Positions 1-6,574 are shown, numbered from the stretch's first letter. The stretch: DNA of 7,466 nt from Alphaproteobacteria bacterium (GCA_947373775.1 CANBZE010000079.1:1-7466), one strand, 5' to 3'. Notes: generated by a model from the sequence alone, not told the origin. Made by a program: numbers and translations.

Positions 1-201
1 TGCTCGGTCCAGCACAATATCGCCGCCATGGTGGCCAATCCCCGCGATCTTCTGGGCCCCGGCCCGATGGGTCCGGTGGACACGGCCCGCCGCGCCACCG
101 TCATGGACCATTACGAAAAGGGCGAGGTCACCCAGGCCGACAAGCGCACCGCGGACAAGTCGACCGAACAGTCGGCTGAAGCCTCCAACGTTGGTCAGTA
201 A
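1..201 (+). CDS. cpaD: CpaD family pilus assembly protein, C-terminal end (5' truncated)
   Basis: Frame 1 is open from the first base to the TAA at 199-201, giving 66 residues of a protein that begins upstream of the window. The visible part starts Cys-Ser-Val-Gln-His-Asn and continues through MVANPRDLLGPGP to DTARRATVMDHYEKGE. The family's conserved C-terminal features are a Cys followed by an Asn-Ala/Ile-Ala-x-Met-Val-Ala-Asn-Pro-Arg-Asp-Leu block, then an Arg-Arg plus Tyr-x-x-Gly block, and all of these are present. The last 20 or so residues are polar, charged and probably disordered. CpaD is an outer-membrane-associated or periplasmic component of the Tad pilus, usually a lipoprotein, but its signal peptide would lie outside the window. 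It sits 20 nt upstream of cpaE on the same strand, matching the usual cpaC-cpaD-cpaE order. Assignment rests on this short tail plus the context, and both agree. Confidence 0.85.
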   Translation, partial: CSVQHNIAAMVANPRDLLGPGPMGPVDTARRATVMDHYEKGEVTQADKRTADKSTEQSAEASNVGQ

Positions 202-221
202 GACGTGAAGTGGAACAGGTT

Positions 222-1478
222 ATGAGCACCAAGCCCCCGCCAGTGGAAAGTTTCGGCGCCGCGCCGCATGAGCGGCCGGTGCCGCGCATTTCCATTCACG
301 CCTTCTGCGAATTTCCCGACACCGGCGCGGCCTTGCAACGCGCCGGCGGCGACCGCCGCCTGTCCAAGGCGCACCTCCAGGTGCAACTGGGCGGCGTCAA
401 TGCCGCCATCGAACATTACACCGGCCAGATCACGCCCAACCTGCTGATCGTCGAAACCAAGCTGAACGGCGCCGACGCGCTGAACGAGCTGGACCGGCTG
501 GCGGAAGTCTGCGATCCGGCGACCAAGGTGGTCGTGGTGGGCCGCGTCAATGACGTGGAACTGTACCGTGAACTGATGCGCCGCGGCGCCTCGGAATATC
601 TGGTGGCCCCGCTGGAGCCGCTGCAGCTGATCGAAGTGATTTCCGGCCTGTACCTGGATCCGGGCGCATCTCCCATCGGCCGCGTCGTGGCCGTGGTGGG
701 CGCGCGTGGCGGCGCGGGTTCCTCCACCCTGTCGCACAATATCGGCTGGTGCATCGCCGAGGAACTCCACATTAACACCACCGTCGTGGACCTCGACCTG
801 CCCTTCGGCACGGTCGGCCTGGACTTCAATGATGAAGCCAGCCAGGGCGTCTCCGACGCGCTGAACGCGCCCGAGCGTCTGGACGATGTGCTGCTGGACC
901 GCTTGCTGCTCAAGCGCGGCGATCATCTTTCGCTCTTCACCGCGCCGGCCGCGCTGGAGCGCGACTATGACGCGGTTCCCGAATCCTATGAAGCGGTGAT
1001 CGACGCGGTGCGTCAGACCACCCCCTGCGTGATCCTGGACCTGCCCCATGGCTGGACGCCCTGGATCAAGGCCACCCTCCTGGCGGCCGATGACGTGGTG
1101 ATCGTGGCCACGCCTGACCTGACCTCGCTGCGCAATGCCAAGAACATCATCGAACTGGTCAAGAATGCGCGCCCCAACGACACGCCGCCGCGCCTGGTGA
1201 TCAACCAGGTCGGCGTGCCCAAGCGCCCGGAAATCCCGTCCAAGGATTTTGCCGAGACCATGGGCATCGATCCATCCGCCATCATCGCCTTCGAGCCGGC
1301 CTTGTTCGGCCAGGCCGCCAACAACGGCCAGATGGTGATCGAACTGGCGCCCAAGGCGCCGGTGTCGGAAAGCGTGCGCCGGCTGTGCCGCGTGTTGACG
1401 GGCCGCACCATGCAGGGGGTCGCGGGCCGCAATGCGGCGTCGATCTTCTCGTTCCTCAAGGGCAAGAAGCAGGCCTGA
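222..1478 (+). CDS. cpaE: CpaE, Tad pilus localisation ATPase (pseudo-receiver plus ParA/MinD-like domain)
   Basis: The product has 418 residues if it starts at ATG 222. A GTG at 210 is in frame and would add four residues. I prefer the ATG because GGA at 212-214 lies 7 nt before it. Residues about 25-145 look like a degenerate receiver fold: the phospho-acceptor position in LLIVETK is Glu78 instead of Asp, and the usual Lys-Pro switch is Ala129-Pro130. Residues about 155-400 form a ParA/MinD-type ATPase. Its deviant Walker A is GARGGAGSST (160-169), with Arg162 at the signature-Lys position and Ser167 where the P-loop Lys normally lies. Walker A' is DLDLPFG (190-196), and Walker B ends at Asp273 in CVILDLPHG. 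CpaE proteins position or regulate the Tad secretion machine at the inner membrane (known for the family). The gene lies between cpaD and cpaF, 6 nt before cpaF, in one operon. Loss of the P-loop Lys is common in CpaE, so ATPase activity should not be assumed. Confidence 0.95.
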   Translation: MSTKPPPVESFGAAPHERPVPRISIHAFCEFPDTGAALQRAGGDRRLSKAHLQVQLGGVNAAIEHYTGQITPNLLIVETKLNGADALNELDRLAEVCDPATKVVVVGRVNDVELYRELMRRGASEYLVAPLEPLQLIEVISGLYLDPGASPIGRVVAVVGARGGAGSSTLSHNIGWCIAEELHINTTVVDLDLPFGTVGLDFNDEASQGVSDALNAPERLDDVLLDRLLLKRGDHLSLFTAPAALERDYDAVPESYEAVIDAVRQTTPCVILDLPHGWTPWIKATLLAADDVVIVATPDLTSLRNAKNIIELVKNARPNDTPPRLVINQVGVPKRPEIPSKDFAETMGIDPSAIIAFEPALFGQAANNGQMVIELAPKAPVSESVRRLCRVLTGRTMQGVAGRNAASIFSFLKGKKQA

Positions 1479-1484
1479 TAATCC

Positions 1485-2948
1485 ATGTTCGGCAAGCGCA
1501 CCGCTCCTGAGCCTGCCTTCGGCAAGCCCGCTCCCGCGCGCGAAAACGCCAACGCGCCGCCGCGCATCAATGCACCGGCCAATGCCGATCCTGCGCCCGC
1601 GGTTCCGGCGCCGCAGGCGTCGCTGGTCGCCACCTCGGCCAAGCAGGCCGCGCGGGTGATGACCGACAGCCGCTCGGAAGACTATTACCAGATCAAGTCG
1701 ACCATCTTTAACGCCCTGATCGACACCATCGACCTGGCGCAGCTGGCCCAGCTGGATCCGGATTCGGCGCGCGAGGAAATCCGCGACATCGTCAACGAGA
1801 TCATCTCGATCAAGGCGGTGGTGATGTCCATCGCCGAGCAGGAACACCTGCTGCAGGACATCTGCAACGACGTGCTGGGCTATGGCCCGCTGGAGCCGCT
1901 CCTGGCCCGCGACGACATCGCCGACATCATGGTCAATGGCGCCAACCGGGTATTCATCGAAGTCGCCGGCAAGGTGCAGCTCACCAATATCCGTTTCCGC
2001 GACAATGCCCAGCTGATGAACATCTGCCAGCGCATCGTCAGCCAGGTGGGCCGCCGCGTGGACGAATCCTCGCCCATCTGCGACGCGCGCCTGCTGGACG
2101 GCTCCCGCGTCAACGTCATCGGCCCGCCTCTGTCGCTGGATGGTCCCACCCTGACCATTCGTAAGTTCAAGAAAGACAAGCTGACCCTGGACGACCTGGT
2201 CAAGTTCGGCTCCATCAGCCCGGACGCGGCCCGCGTGCTGCAGGTAATCGGCCGCTGCCGCTGCAACGTGCTGATCTCCGGCGGTATCGGTTCGGGCAAG
2301 ACCACGCTGCTGAATTGCATGACCGCCTATATCGATACCGAAGAGCGCGTCATCACCTGCGAAGACGCTGCCGAACTGCAGCTGCAGCAGCCCCATGTGG
2401 TGCGCCTGGAAACCCGCCCGCCCAACCTGGAAGGCCAGGGCATGATCTCGATGCGCGACCTGGTCCGCAACTGCCTGCGTATGCGCCCTGAACGCATCAT
2501 CGTGGGCGAAGTGCGCGGACCCGAGGCGTTCGACTTGCTGCAGGCCATGAACACCGGTCATGACGGCTCCATGGGCACGCTCCACGCCAACAGCCCGCGT
2601 GAAGCCATGTCGCGCCTGGAATCCATGATTACCATGGGCGGCTTCGCGCTGCCGATGAAGACCATCCGCGAAATGATCGTGGGTTCGATCGACGTCATCA
2701 TCCAGGCCGAGCGCATGCGCGACGGCTCGCGCCGCATCACCCGCATTACCGAAGTGATCGGCACCGAAGGCGAAGTCGTTATCACCCAGGATCTTGTCAC
2801 GTACGAGATTCAGGGCGAGGACGAGACCGGCCGCCTGAAGGGCAAGCATATGGGCACCGGCATCGTGCGCCCAAATTTCTGGGAGCGCGCCCGCTACTAC
2901 AATCTGGAAAAAGAGCTGGCCGACGCGCTCGACAAGGTCAACCAATGA
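1485..2948 (+). CDS. cpaF: CpaF/TadA, Tad pilus secretion ATPase
   Basis: This 487-residue cytoplasmic ATPase of the type II/IV secretion superfamily hydrolyses ATP as a hexamer to drive Flp pilin assembly, in concert with TadB and TadC. Residues 1 to about 55 are Ala/Pro-rich and likely disordered. A helical N-terminal domain follows (about 60-130), then the PAS-like N-domain (about 130-255) and the RecA-like ATPase. Walker A is GGIGSGKTT (266-274, Lys272). An acidic Asp-box type segment ([12 protein letters not shown]) follows. Walker B is VGEVRG with Glu342, and the His-box runs through [12 protein letters not shown] with His367. All catalytic motifs are intact and the length is typical. 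AGG at 1471-1473, inside the end of cpaE, is a modest Shine-Dalgarno 11 nt before the ATG. The stop overlaps the tadB start as ATGA (2945-2948), implying translational coupling of the motor to its membrane platform. Confidence 0.97.
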   Translation: MFGKRTAPEPAFGKPAPARENANAPPRINAPANADPAPAVPAPQASLVATSAKQAARVMTDSRSEDYYQIKSTIFNALIDTIDLAQLAQLDPDSAREEIRDIVNEIISIKAVVMSIAEQEHLLQDICNDVLGYGPLEPLLARDDIADIMVNGANRVFIEVAGKVQLTNIRFRDNAQLMNICQRIVSQVGRRVDESSPICDARLLDGSRVNVIGPPLSLDGPTLTIRKFKKDKLTLDDLVKFGSISPDAARVLQVIGRCRCNVLISGGIGSGKTTLLNCMTAYIDTEERVITCEDAAELQLQQPHVVRLETRPPNLEGQGMISMRDLVRNCLRMRPERIIVGEVRGPEAFDLLQAMNTGHDGSMGTLHANSPREAMSRLESMITMGGFALPMKTIREMIVGSIDVIIQAERMRDGSRRITRITEVIGTEGEVVITQDLVTYEIQGEDETGRLKGKHMGTGIVRPNFWERARYYNLEKELADALDKVNQ

Positions 2949-3916
2949 TTTTCCTGGTCGGCATCCTGTTTGCGCTCACGCTCGGGGGCGTGGCGTTCGC
3001 GTTCACCGGCGGCAATGAAAAGGCCCAGAAGCGCGTCGCCGCCGTGGCCAAGCCGCCGGGCGCCGCTCGCGGCCGTGCGCTGACGCCCCAGCAGGACAGC
3101 GCCCAGAAGCGCAAGAATGTCGCGTCCATGTTGAAAGACGTGGAAAAGAACCGCGCCGCCAAGAAAGAAAAGCCCACCATGCGCCGCCGGCTGGAGCAGG
3201 CGGGCTTTCCCAAGACCAGTCCGCGCAGCTTCTGGATGATCTGCGGCATCATGGCCGCCATGGCGGCCAGCCTGGCCATCGCCACCCATCAGCAGCCGCT
3301 GATCATCGCGATGGCGGTGTTCGTCGTGGGACTGGGGTTGCCGCGCTGGGTGCTGGGCTTCCTTACCAATCGCCGCAAGAAGAAGTTCACCGAGAATTTT
3401 GCCCCCGCCATCGACGTCATTGTGCGGTCGGTGAAATCGGGCCTTCCCACCAACGAAGCGCTGCGCATCGTGGCGCGCGAAGCCCCCAACCCGGTAGGCA
3501 GCGAATTCCACAACCTTGTGGAAAGCACCAAAGTCGGCGTCACCATGGAACAGGCGCTCAAGCGGATGATGGAATCCATGCCCACCCCGGAAGTGGGCTT
3601 TTTCGCCATCGTGATGACCATCCAGGGCAAGTCGGGCGGCAACCTGTCCGAGGCGCTGGGCAACCTCGCCTTCGTGCTGCGCGACCGCAAGCGCCTGCAG
3701 GGCAAGATCAGGGCGATGTCGTCGGAAGCCAAGGCCAGCGCCGCCATTATCGGCTCGCTGCCGCCTGCGGTGATGGGCATCGTCTATATCACCACCCCCG
3801 CCTATATCAGCCGGCTGTTCACTGAAAAGCTGGGCAACCTGATGCTGGCGGCCTGCCTGATCTGGATGGCCACGGGCATCACGGTGATGCGCAAAATGAT
3901 CAACTTCAAACATTGA
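2945..3916 (+). CDS. tadB: TadB, inner-membrane platform protein of the Tad pilus
   Basis: This 323-residue membrane protein has a type II secretion F (T2SSF/GspF) domain. Membrane segments are visible at about 2-21, 95-113, 118-139, 265-287 and 298-316. Residues about 23-90 form a long Lys/Arg-rich cytoplasmic linker ending in TMRRRLEQAGF, a basic motif common in TadB proteins. The T2SSF helical domain spans about 148-265. It contains the SVKSGLPTNEAL and IQGKSGGNLSEALGNLA segments, whose Gly-Gly-Asn-Leu-x-Glu-x-Leu signature is typical of the family. With TadC it is thought to form the platform that CpaF acts on. The start codon overlaps the cpaF stop by four bases and there is no spacer, so translation probably depends on ribosomes finishing cpaF. 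It is followed after 10 nt by tadC. Length and topology look normal. In cpa nomenclature the gene is also called cpaG. Confidence 0.94.
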   Translation: MIFLVGILFALTLGGVAFAFTGGNEKAQKRVAAVAKPPGAARGRALTPQQDSAQKRKNVASMLKDVEKNRAAKKEKPTMRRRLEQAGFPKTSPRSFWMICGIMAAMAASLAIATHQQPLIIAMAVFVVGLGLPRWVLGFLTNRRKKKFTENFAPAIDVIVRSVKSGLPTNEALRIVAREAPNPVGSEFHNLVESTKVGVTMEQALKRMMESMPTPEVGFFAIVMTIQGKSGGNLSEALGNLAFVLRDRKRLQGKIRAMSSEAKASAAIIGSLPPAVMGIVYITTPAYISRLFTEKLGNLMLAACLIWMATGITVMRKMINFKH

Positions 3917-3922
3917 GGAGGG
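3916..3922 (+). promoter_or_regulatory. Strong Shine-Dalgarno of tadC
   Basis: AGGAGGG begins on the last base of the tadB stop codon and ends 4 nt before the tadC ATG. It is the best ribosome-binding site in the operon. It fixes the tadC start and suggests that tadC is translated independently, unlike the coupled cpaF-tadB pair. Confidence 0.85.
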
Positions 3923-3926
3923 ACTG

Positions 3927-4898
3927 ATGGACAATCTGATGAACCTCCTGTTCGACAAGAGCTTCCTGATCACCCTGTTCGTGGGCATCTTTGCCTTCGC
4001 CACGGTGGTCACCTTGGGCATTCCGCTGCTGGAAACCAACGGGCTGGACGACCGGCTGAAATCGGTGGCCAAGCGCCGCGAGGAATTGCGCGCCCGCCAC
4101 CACGCGGTGCTGAACGCCAAGCGCGGCGCGCTGCGTGTCGAACCGACCAGCTACATGAAGGCGACACTGGACCGCTTCAAGCTGGGCAATGTCCTGGAAG
4201 GCGAGCACTCCAAGGAAAAGCTGGCGAGCGCCGGCTATCGCGGCCAGGCGCCGCTGATCACCTTCATGTTCTTCCGCTTTGTGATGCCGCCGGTGCTGTT
4301 CGGCGTCGTTCTGTTTTACCTGTTCCTGATCCTGCACCTGGAATGGTCGCCGATGACCAAGATCGGCGCCGCTTTTGCCGGTGCGCTGTTCGGCTTCTAT
4401 CTGCCCGACCTTTTCGTGGGCAACATGATCCAGCGCCGCCAGCAGTCCATTATGCGCGCTTTCCCCGATGCGCTGGACCTGATGCTGATCTGTGTGGAAT
4501 CGGGCATGTCCATCGAATCGGCTTTTACCAAGGTGGCGGCCGAAATCGGTACCCAGTCGGCCGAGCTGGCCGAGGAACTGGCGCTGACCACCGCCGAACT
4601 CAGCTACCTGCCGGACCGCCGCGCGGCCTTCGACAATCTGGCCAAGCGCTGCGGCCATCCCGGCGTCAAGTCGGTGGCCACCGCCCTGAACCAGGCCGAG
4701 AAATACGGTACCCCGCTGGGCCAGGCGCTGCGCGTCACCGCCAACGAAAACCGCGAGATGCGCATGCAGGAAGCCGAGCGCAAGGCCGCTTCGCTGCCCG
4801 CCAAGCTGACCGTGCCGATGATCATCTTCTTCCTGCCGTGCCTGTTCATCGTGATCTTGGGCCCGGCGATTATCCAGATCCGCGCCACCCTGCATTAG
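3927..4898 (+). CDS. tadC: TadC, inner-membrane platform protein of the Tad pilus
   Basis: This second T2SSF/GspF-domain membrane protein also has 323 residues and partners TadB. Likely membrane segments are at about 12-32, 111-134, 144-165 and 298-317. The linker around residues 35-105 is charged and ends in LASAGYRGQAPL, the TadC counterpart of the TadB basic motif. The T2SSF domain follows, with FPDALDLMLICVESGMSIES, an intervening helical stretch containing ELAEELALTTAEL, and AEKYGTPLGQALRVTA, whose Gly-Thr-Pro-Leu-Gly-x-Ala-Leu signature matches the family. The start is fixed by the AGGAGGG sequence at 3916-3922. It is the last gene of the pilus operon here: no same-strand gene follows, and a stem-loop terminator lies 120 nt downstream. 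In cpa nomenclature it is also called cpaH. Confidence 0.94.
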   Translation: MDNLMNLLFDKSFLITLFVGIFAFATVVTLGIPLLETNGLDDRLKSVAKRREELRARHHAVLNAKRGALRVEPTSYMKATLDRFKLGNVLEGEHSKEKLASAGYRGQAPLITFMFFRFVMPPVLFGVVLFYLFLILHLEWSPMTKIGAAFAGALFGFYLPDLFVGNMIQRRQQSIMRAFPDALDLMLICVESGMSIESAFTKVAAEIGTQSAELAEELALTTAELSYLPDRRAAFDNLAKRCGHPGVKSVATALNQAEKYGTPLGQALRVTANENREMRMQEAERKAASLPAKLTVPMIIFFLPCLFIVILGPAIIQIRATLH

Positions 4899-4917
4899 CC
4901 GCGCGGGTCTTTTGCGT

Positions 4918-5008
4918 CCTGAGTTCGTCGCGCGATCGCTCATGGGCTATTCGCCCACATCGCTCCGCGCTCCTGCTCAGGCCACAAAATCCCTCGCGCG
5001 GAATAGCC
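4918..5008. repeat. Nested inverted repeats in the convergent intergenic region
   Basis: Three inverted repeats interlock here. CCTGAG at 4918-4923 pairs with CTCAGG at 4976-4981. GGGC at 4944-4947 pairs with GCCC at 4953-4956, giving a small hairpin with a 5-nt loop. GGCTATTC at 4945-4952 pairs with GAATAGCC at 5001-5008. The hairpin and the 8-bp pairing exclude each other, so alternative folds are possible. There is no T-run, so it does not look like an intrinsic terminator. It could be a dispersed intergenic palindromic element or chance structure in GC-rich DNA; a single window cannot decide. Confidence 0.35.
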
Positions 5009-5018
5009 GTGTAAGAAA

Positions 5019-5050
5019 AAAGGCGCGGAGAGTATCCGCGCCTTTCGTCT
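5019..5050. terminator. Bidirectional intrinsic terminator between tadC and the TPR gene
   Basis: AGGCGCGGA (5021-5029) and TCCGCGCCT (5035-5043) form a perfect 9-bp GC-rich stem, extended by two A-T pairs (5019-5020 with 5044-5045), around a 5-nt GAGTA loop. On the + strand it is followed by a T-rich tail (TTTCGTCTTT). On the - strand the A-run at 5016-5021 becomes a run of U just after the stem, the stronger tail of the two. Its position between two convergent genes fits termination of both the pilus operon and the TPR gene. Confidence 0.85.
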
Positions 5051-5067
5051 TTGGATTGTGCCTTTGG

Positions 5068-6423
5068 CTAATAAGCGCTGGAGCTGACGCGCAGGGCCGG
5101 GACGGAGTCCTTCGGCTTGGCGGCGGCGGTCTTGGCCGCGGGCTGCGGCGCAACCTTGGGCGCGGGCGCTGTGGCTGTTTTGGCCGGAGCAGGGGCGGCG
5201 GCGGTCTTTGCCGGCAGCAAATGCGGGGCAGGCACGGCGGGCTTGGCCTCGGCGGCCTTCACCGGCCCGGTTGCAGCCGTCTTTTCCGGCAAGACATGCG
5301 GGGCGCTGGGCTTGTTGGCTTCGGCTTTGGCGGCGGCGATGGCCGCGGGCTTGTTGGTCAGCTGCTTGGCCAGCGCTTCGGCGCGGGCCTGAAGATCTTC
5401 CGCCTGGGTGGCGGCGCTTTTCACACCAGGCGCGGTGGCGGAAGCGGGCATGGCCGCAGGCTTGGGGCTTTCCGAGCGGGCGGTGCTCATGTCCAGGGCC
5501 TCGCCTTTTTTTACTTCGGCTTTGGCGACGGCCTTCTTGGGCGTCAGCGGGCGGGGCGCCTTGGCGGCGCTGATCGCCGGGCCGAAGACGGGGCCGGCCA
5601 GAGGATCGGCGGGCACGCGCTGCATCACCACGCTGCCATTCTGCGCCATCTGAGGGGCCATCTGCGGCGTGGCTTCGATCATGCCGTTATTCGGGACAGC
5701 CAGCGGACGCGGCGCGCCGATGGAGTTGGGCGCGACCGGCATGCGCGGCACGGCTTGCGGCGGGGCCATGCTGGGCATCGGCGCGGGCGTGTTGACCGCA
5801 TAGGAGGCGCCGGGCGCTTCGGGCGCTGTGGAACGGATCAGGGCGATATTGGCCGCGATCTTGGTGTCGTGGGCGCTCGTATTGGCGATTTCGGCGCGGC
5901 CGGCCAGGTTCCTGGCCATGACCGGATCATTGGCCAGCATGCGCGACAGGGCGTAGTTGCTCAGCACGCTGGGCTCGCCCGGCTTCAGGGCCAGGGCATG
6001 TTCATAGGCGCCCTGCGCGTCCTTCTGGTTGCCGATCTGGTCATAGGCCACGCCCAGCGCCGAAAACACGGTCCAGTCGGTGGGCTGCAATTGTCCGGCG
6101 CGGGTGAGGAAGTTCACCGCATCCTGGGCGCGGCCCATCGCGGCGAGGGTCTTGCCATATTCGCTGACCACGCCCGGATCGTCGGACGCCACCATCATCA
6201 GCTGCGACAGATGCTTGACCGCTTCGGCATAATTGCCCGACAGACGCAGCGCCTGTGCCTGCTGGATGCTGGTTTCCAGGTTGGTGCCGGACGCAGCAGG
6301 GGCGGATTTTTCATCCTTCGCGTCCTTCGTGGACGAGGAGAACCAACCGGCCTGGGCGCCGATGGCGGAAGAGCCCAGCAGCATGATGGCCAGGGAAATA
6401 CGGGTGGCGGGCTTGAAAGCCAT
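5068..6423 (-). CDS. Secreted TPR protein, TadD-like, with Ala/Pro/Lys-rich tail
   Basis: The product has 451 residues. Residues 1-25 are a Sec signal peptide: Lys4 and Arg8, a hydrophobic core ISLAIMLLG, and AQA before Gly26. There is no lipobox, and the whole protein lacks cysteine, so it should be a soluble periplasmic or secreted protein rather than a lipoprotein. Four 34-residue tetratricopeptide repeats can be set out at about 48-81, 82-115, 116-149 and 150-183. The third, with LGVAYDQIG and AYEHALALKPG, is the most canonical. From about residue 190 to the end the chain is low-complexity Ala/Pro/Lys, ending PALRVSSSAY. TPR proteins beside tad loci are usually called TadD and contribute to pilus assembly. 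This gene has the right neighbour and domain, but it faces the operon, so the role is inferred. GAGG (+ strand 6434-6437) lies 10 nt before the start. It ends at the shared terminator and diverges from the TAXI gene. Confidence 0.85.
   Translation of the reverse strand: MAFKPATRISLAIMLLGSSAIGAQAGWFSSSTKDAKDEKSAPAASGTNLETSIQQAQALRLSGNYAEAVKHLSQLMMVASDDPGVVSEYGKTLAAMGRAQDAVNFLTRAGQLQPTDWTVFSALGVAYDQIGNQKDAQGAYEHALALKPGEPSVLSNYALSRMLANDPVMARNLAGRAEIANTSAHDTKIAANIALIRSTAPEAPGASYAVNTPAPMPSMAPPQAVPRMPVAPNSIGAPRPLAVPNNGMIEATPQMAPQMAQNGSVVMQRVPADPLAGPVFGPAISAAKAPRPLTPKKAVAKAEVKKGEALDMSTARSESPKPAAMPASATAPGVKSAATQAEDLQARAEALAKQLTNKPAAIAAAKAEANKPSAPHVLPEKTAATGPVKAAEAKPAVPAPHLLPAKTAAAPAPAKTATAPAPKVAPQPAAKTAAAKPKDSVPALRVSSSAY
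5201..5304 (-). repeat. Two imperfect direct repeats within the TPR gene tail
   Basis: The 29-bp stretches at 5201-5229 and 5276-5304 are similar, 75 bp apart, and encode APHLLPAKTA (residues about 399-408) and APHVLPEKTA (about 374-383). The period is exactly 25 codons. The repeat probably reflects internal duplication in the disordered tail, or a short motif used twice. Confidence 0.6.
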
Positions 6424-6469
6424 TGGGGGGCAGCCTCGAAAATCGCTGCGCGCAGAGTGCCAGTACCCC

Positions 6470-6491
6470 AGTCAACAAACCCTTAAGTATA
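6470..6491 (-). promoter_or_regulatory. Candidate promoter elements for the TPR gene
   Basis: Reading the - strand, TATACT (+ strand 6486-6491) matches the -10 consensus at five of six positions. It would start an mRNA with a leader of roughly 55 nt. No convincing -35 lies 16-18 bp upstream; that space is largely filled by the 16-bp palindrome. TTGACT (+ strand 6470-6475) resembles a -35, but no good -10 follows it. The palindrome next to a lone -10 suggests a factor-dependent promoter. Confidence 0.35.
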
Positions 6492-6503
6492 TGGGCCCAT
6501 ATA
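6488..6503. promoter_or_regulatory. Perfect 16-bp palindrome, candidate operator
   Basis: TATATGGGCCCATATA reads identically on both strands, with no mismatch and no spacer. It sits 64 bp before the TPR gene start and 77 bp before the TAXI gene start. It overlaps the TATACT hexamer of the - strand and a weaker TATAGA on the + strand. AT-rich arms around a GC core, in GC-rich DNA between divergent genes, fit a binding site for a dimeric regulator. I do not recognise which regulator. Confidence 0.6.
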
Positions 6504-6521
6504 GAAGCAAGCGGATTCGCG

Positions 6522-6538
6522 CCGTTAATACCCGTTAA
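6522..6538. promoter_or_regulatory. Direct repeat CCGTTAA x2 at 10-bp spacing, CtrA-like half-sites
   Basis: CCGTTAA occurs at 6522-6528 and 6532-6538, one helical turn apart. On the - strand this reads TTAA, six bases, then TTAAC. That resembles the alphaproteobacterial CtrA box (TTAA, seven bases, TTAA) but the spacing is one base short. It could be a variant CtrA site, a tandem site for another regulator, or chance. Confidence 0.35.
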
Positions 6539-6560
6539 ACGCCCCAGTCCTGACGCAATA

Positions 6561-6574
6561 AAAGGTTAACCTTT
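6561..6574. promoter_or_regulatory. Perfect 14-bp palindrome before the TAXI gene start
   Basis: AAAGGTTAACCTTT is a perfect, spacerless palindrome ending 6 nt before the ATG at 6581. As DNA it could be an operator at or near the transcription start. As RNA it could only fold poorly, because it has no loop. Its AAAGG half lies 15 nt from the start codon, too far for a good Shine-Dalgarno. Confidence 0.5.

Noticed and set aside
210..221. GTG start of cpaE four codons upstream of the chosen ATG
   Set aside because: It is possible, but it has a poorer ribosome-binding site. The GGA spacing favours the ATG at 222, and the protein is unaffected beyond four residues.
195..2945. 916-codon open frame on the - strand antisense to all of cpaE and cpaF
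   Set aside because: Its translation is Gly/Arg/His/Asp/Gln-rich with no recognisable domain, as expected from the complement of GC-rich codons. Both genes on the + strand carry intact family motifs. Its length reflects codon bias that avoids stops in this frame.
2897..4943. Two long - strand open frames opposite tadB and tadC
   Set aside because: They are His/Gln/Gly-rich shadow translations. The + strand frames have the membrane segments and T2SSF signatures expected for TadB and TadC.
4343..5014. 223-codon + strand frame overlapping tadC and extending past its stop
   Set aside because: It is an out-of-frame reading of tadC with Pro/Arg/Gly-rich composition, and it has no start signal.
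6446..6455. CTGCGCGCAG, a perfect 10-bp palindrome in the TPR gene leader
   Set aside because: Short GC palindromes of this kind are frequent in GC-rich DNA, and nothing else marks this one as functional.
4912..6486. 524-codon open frame on the + strand opposite the TPR gene
   Set aside because: It is Gly/Arg/His-rich and without domains, and it runs through the terminator and the palindromic control region. The - strand frame has a signal peptide, TPRs and a ribosome-binding site.
6524..6540. A consensus CtrA box
   Set aside because: The two TTAA elements are separated by six, not seven, bases, so it is listed only as a near-match.
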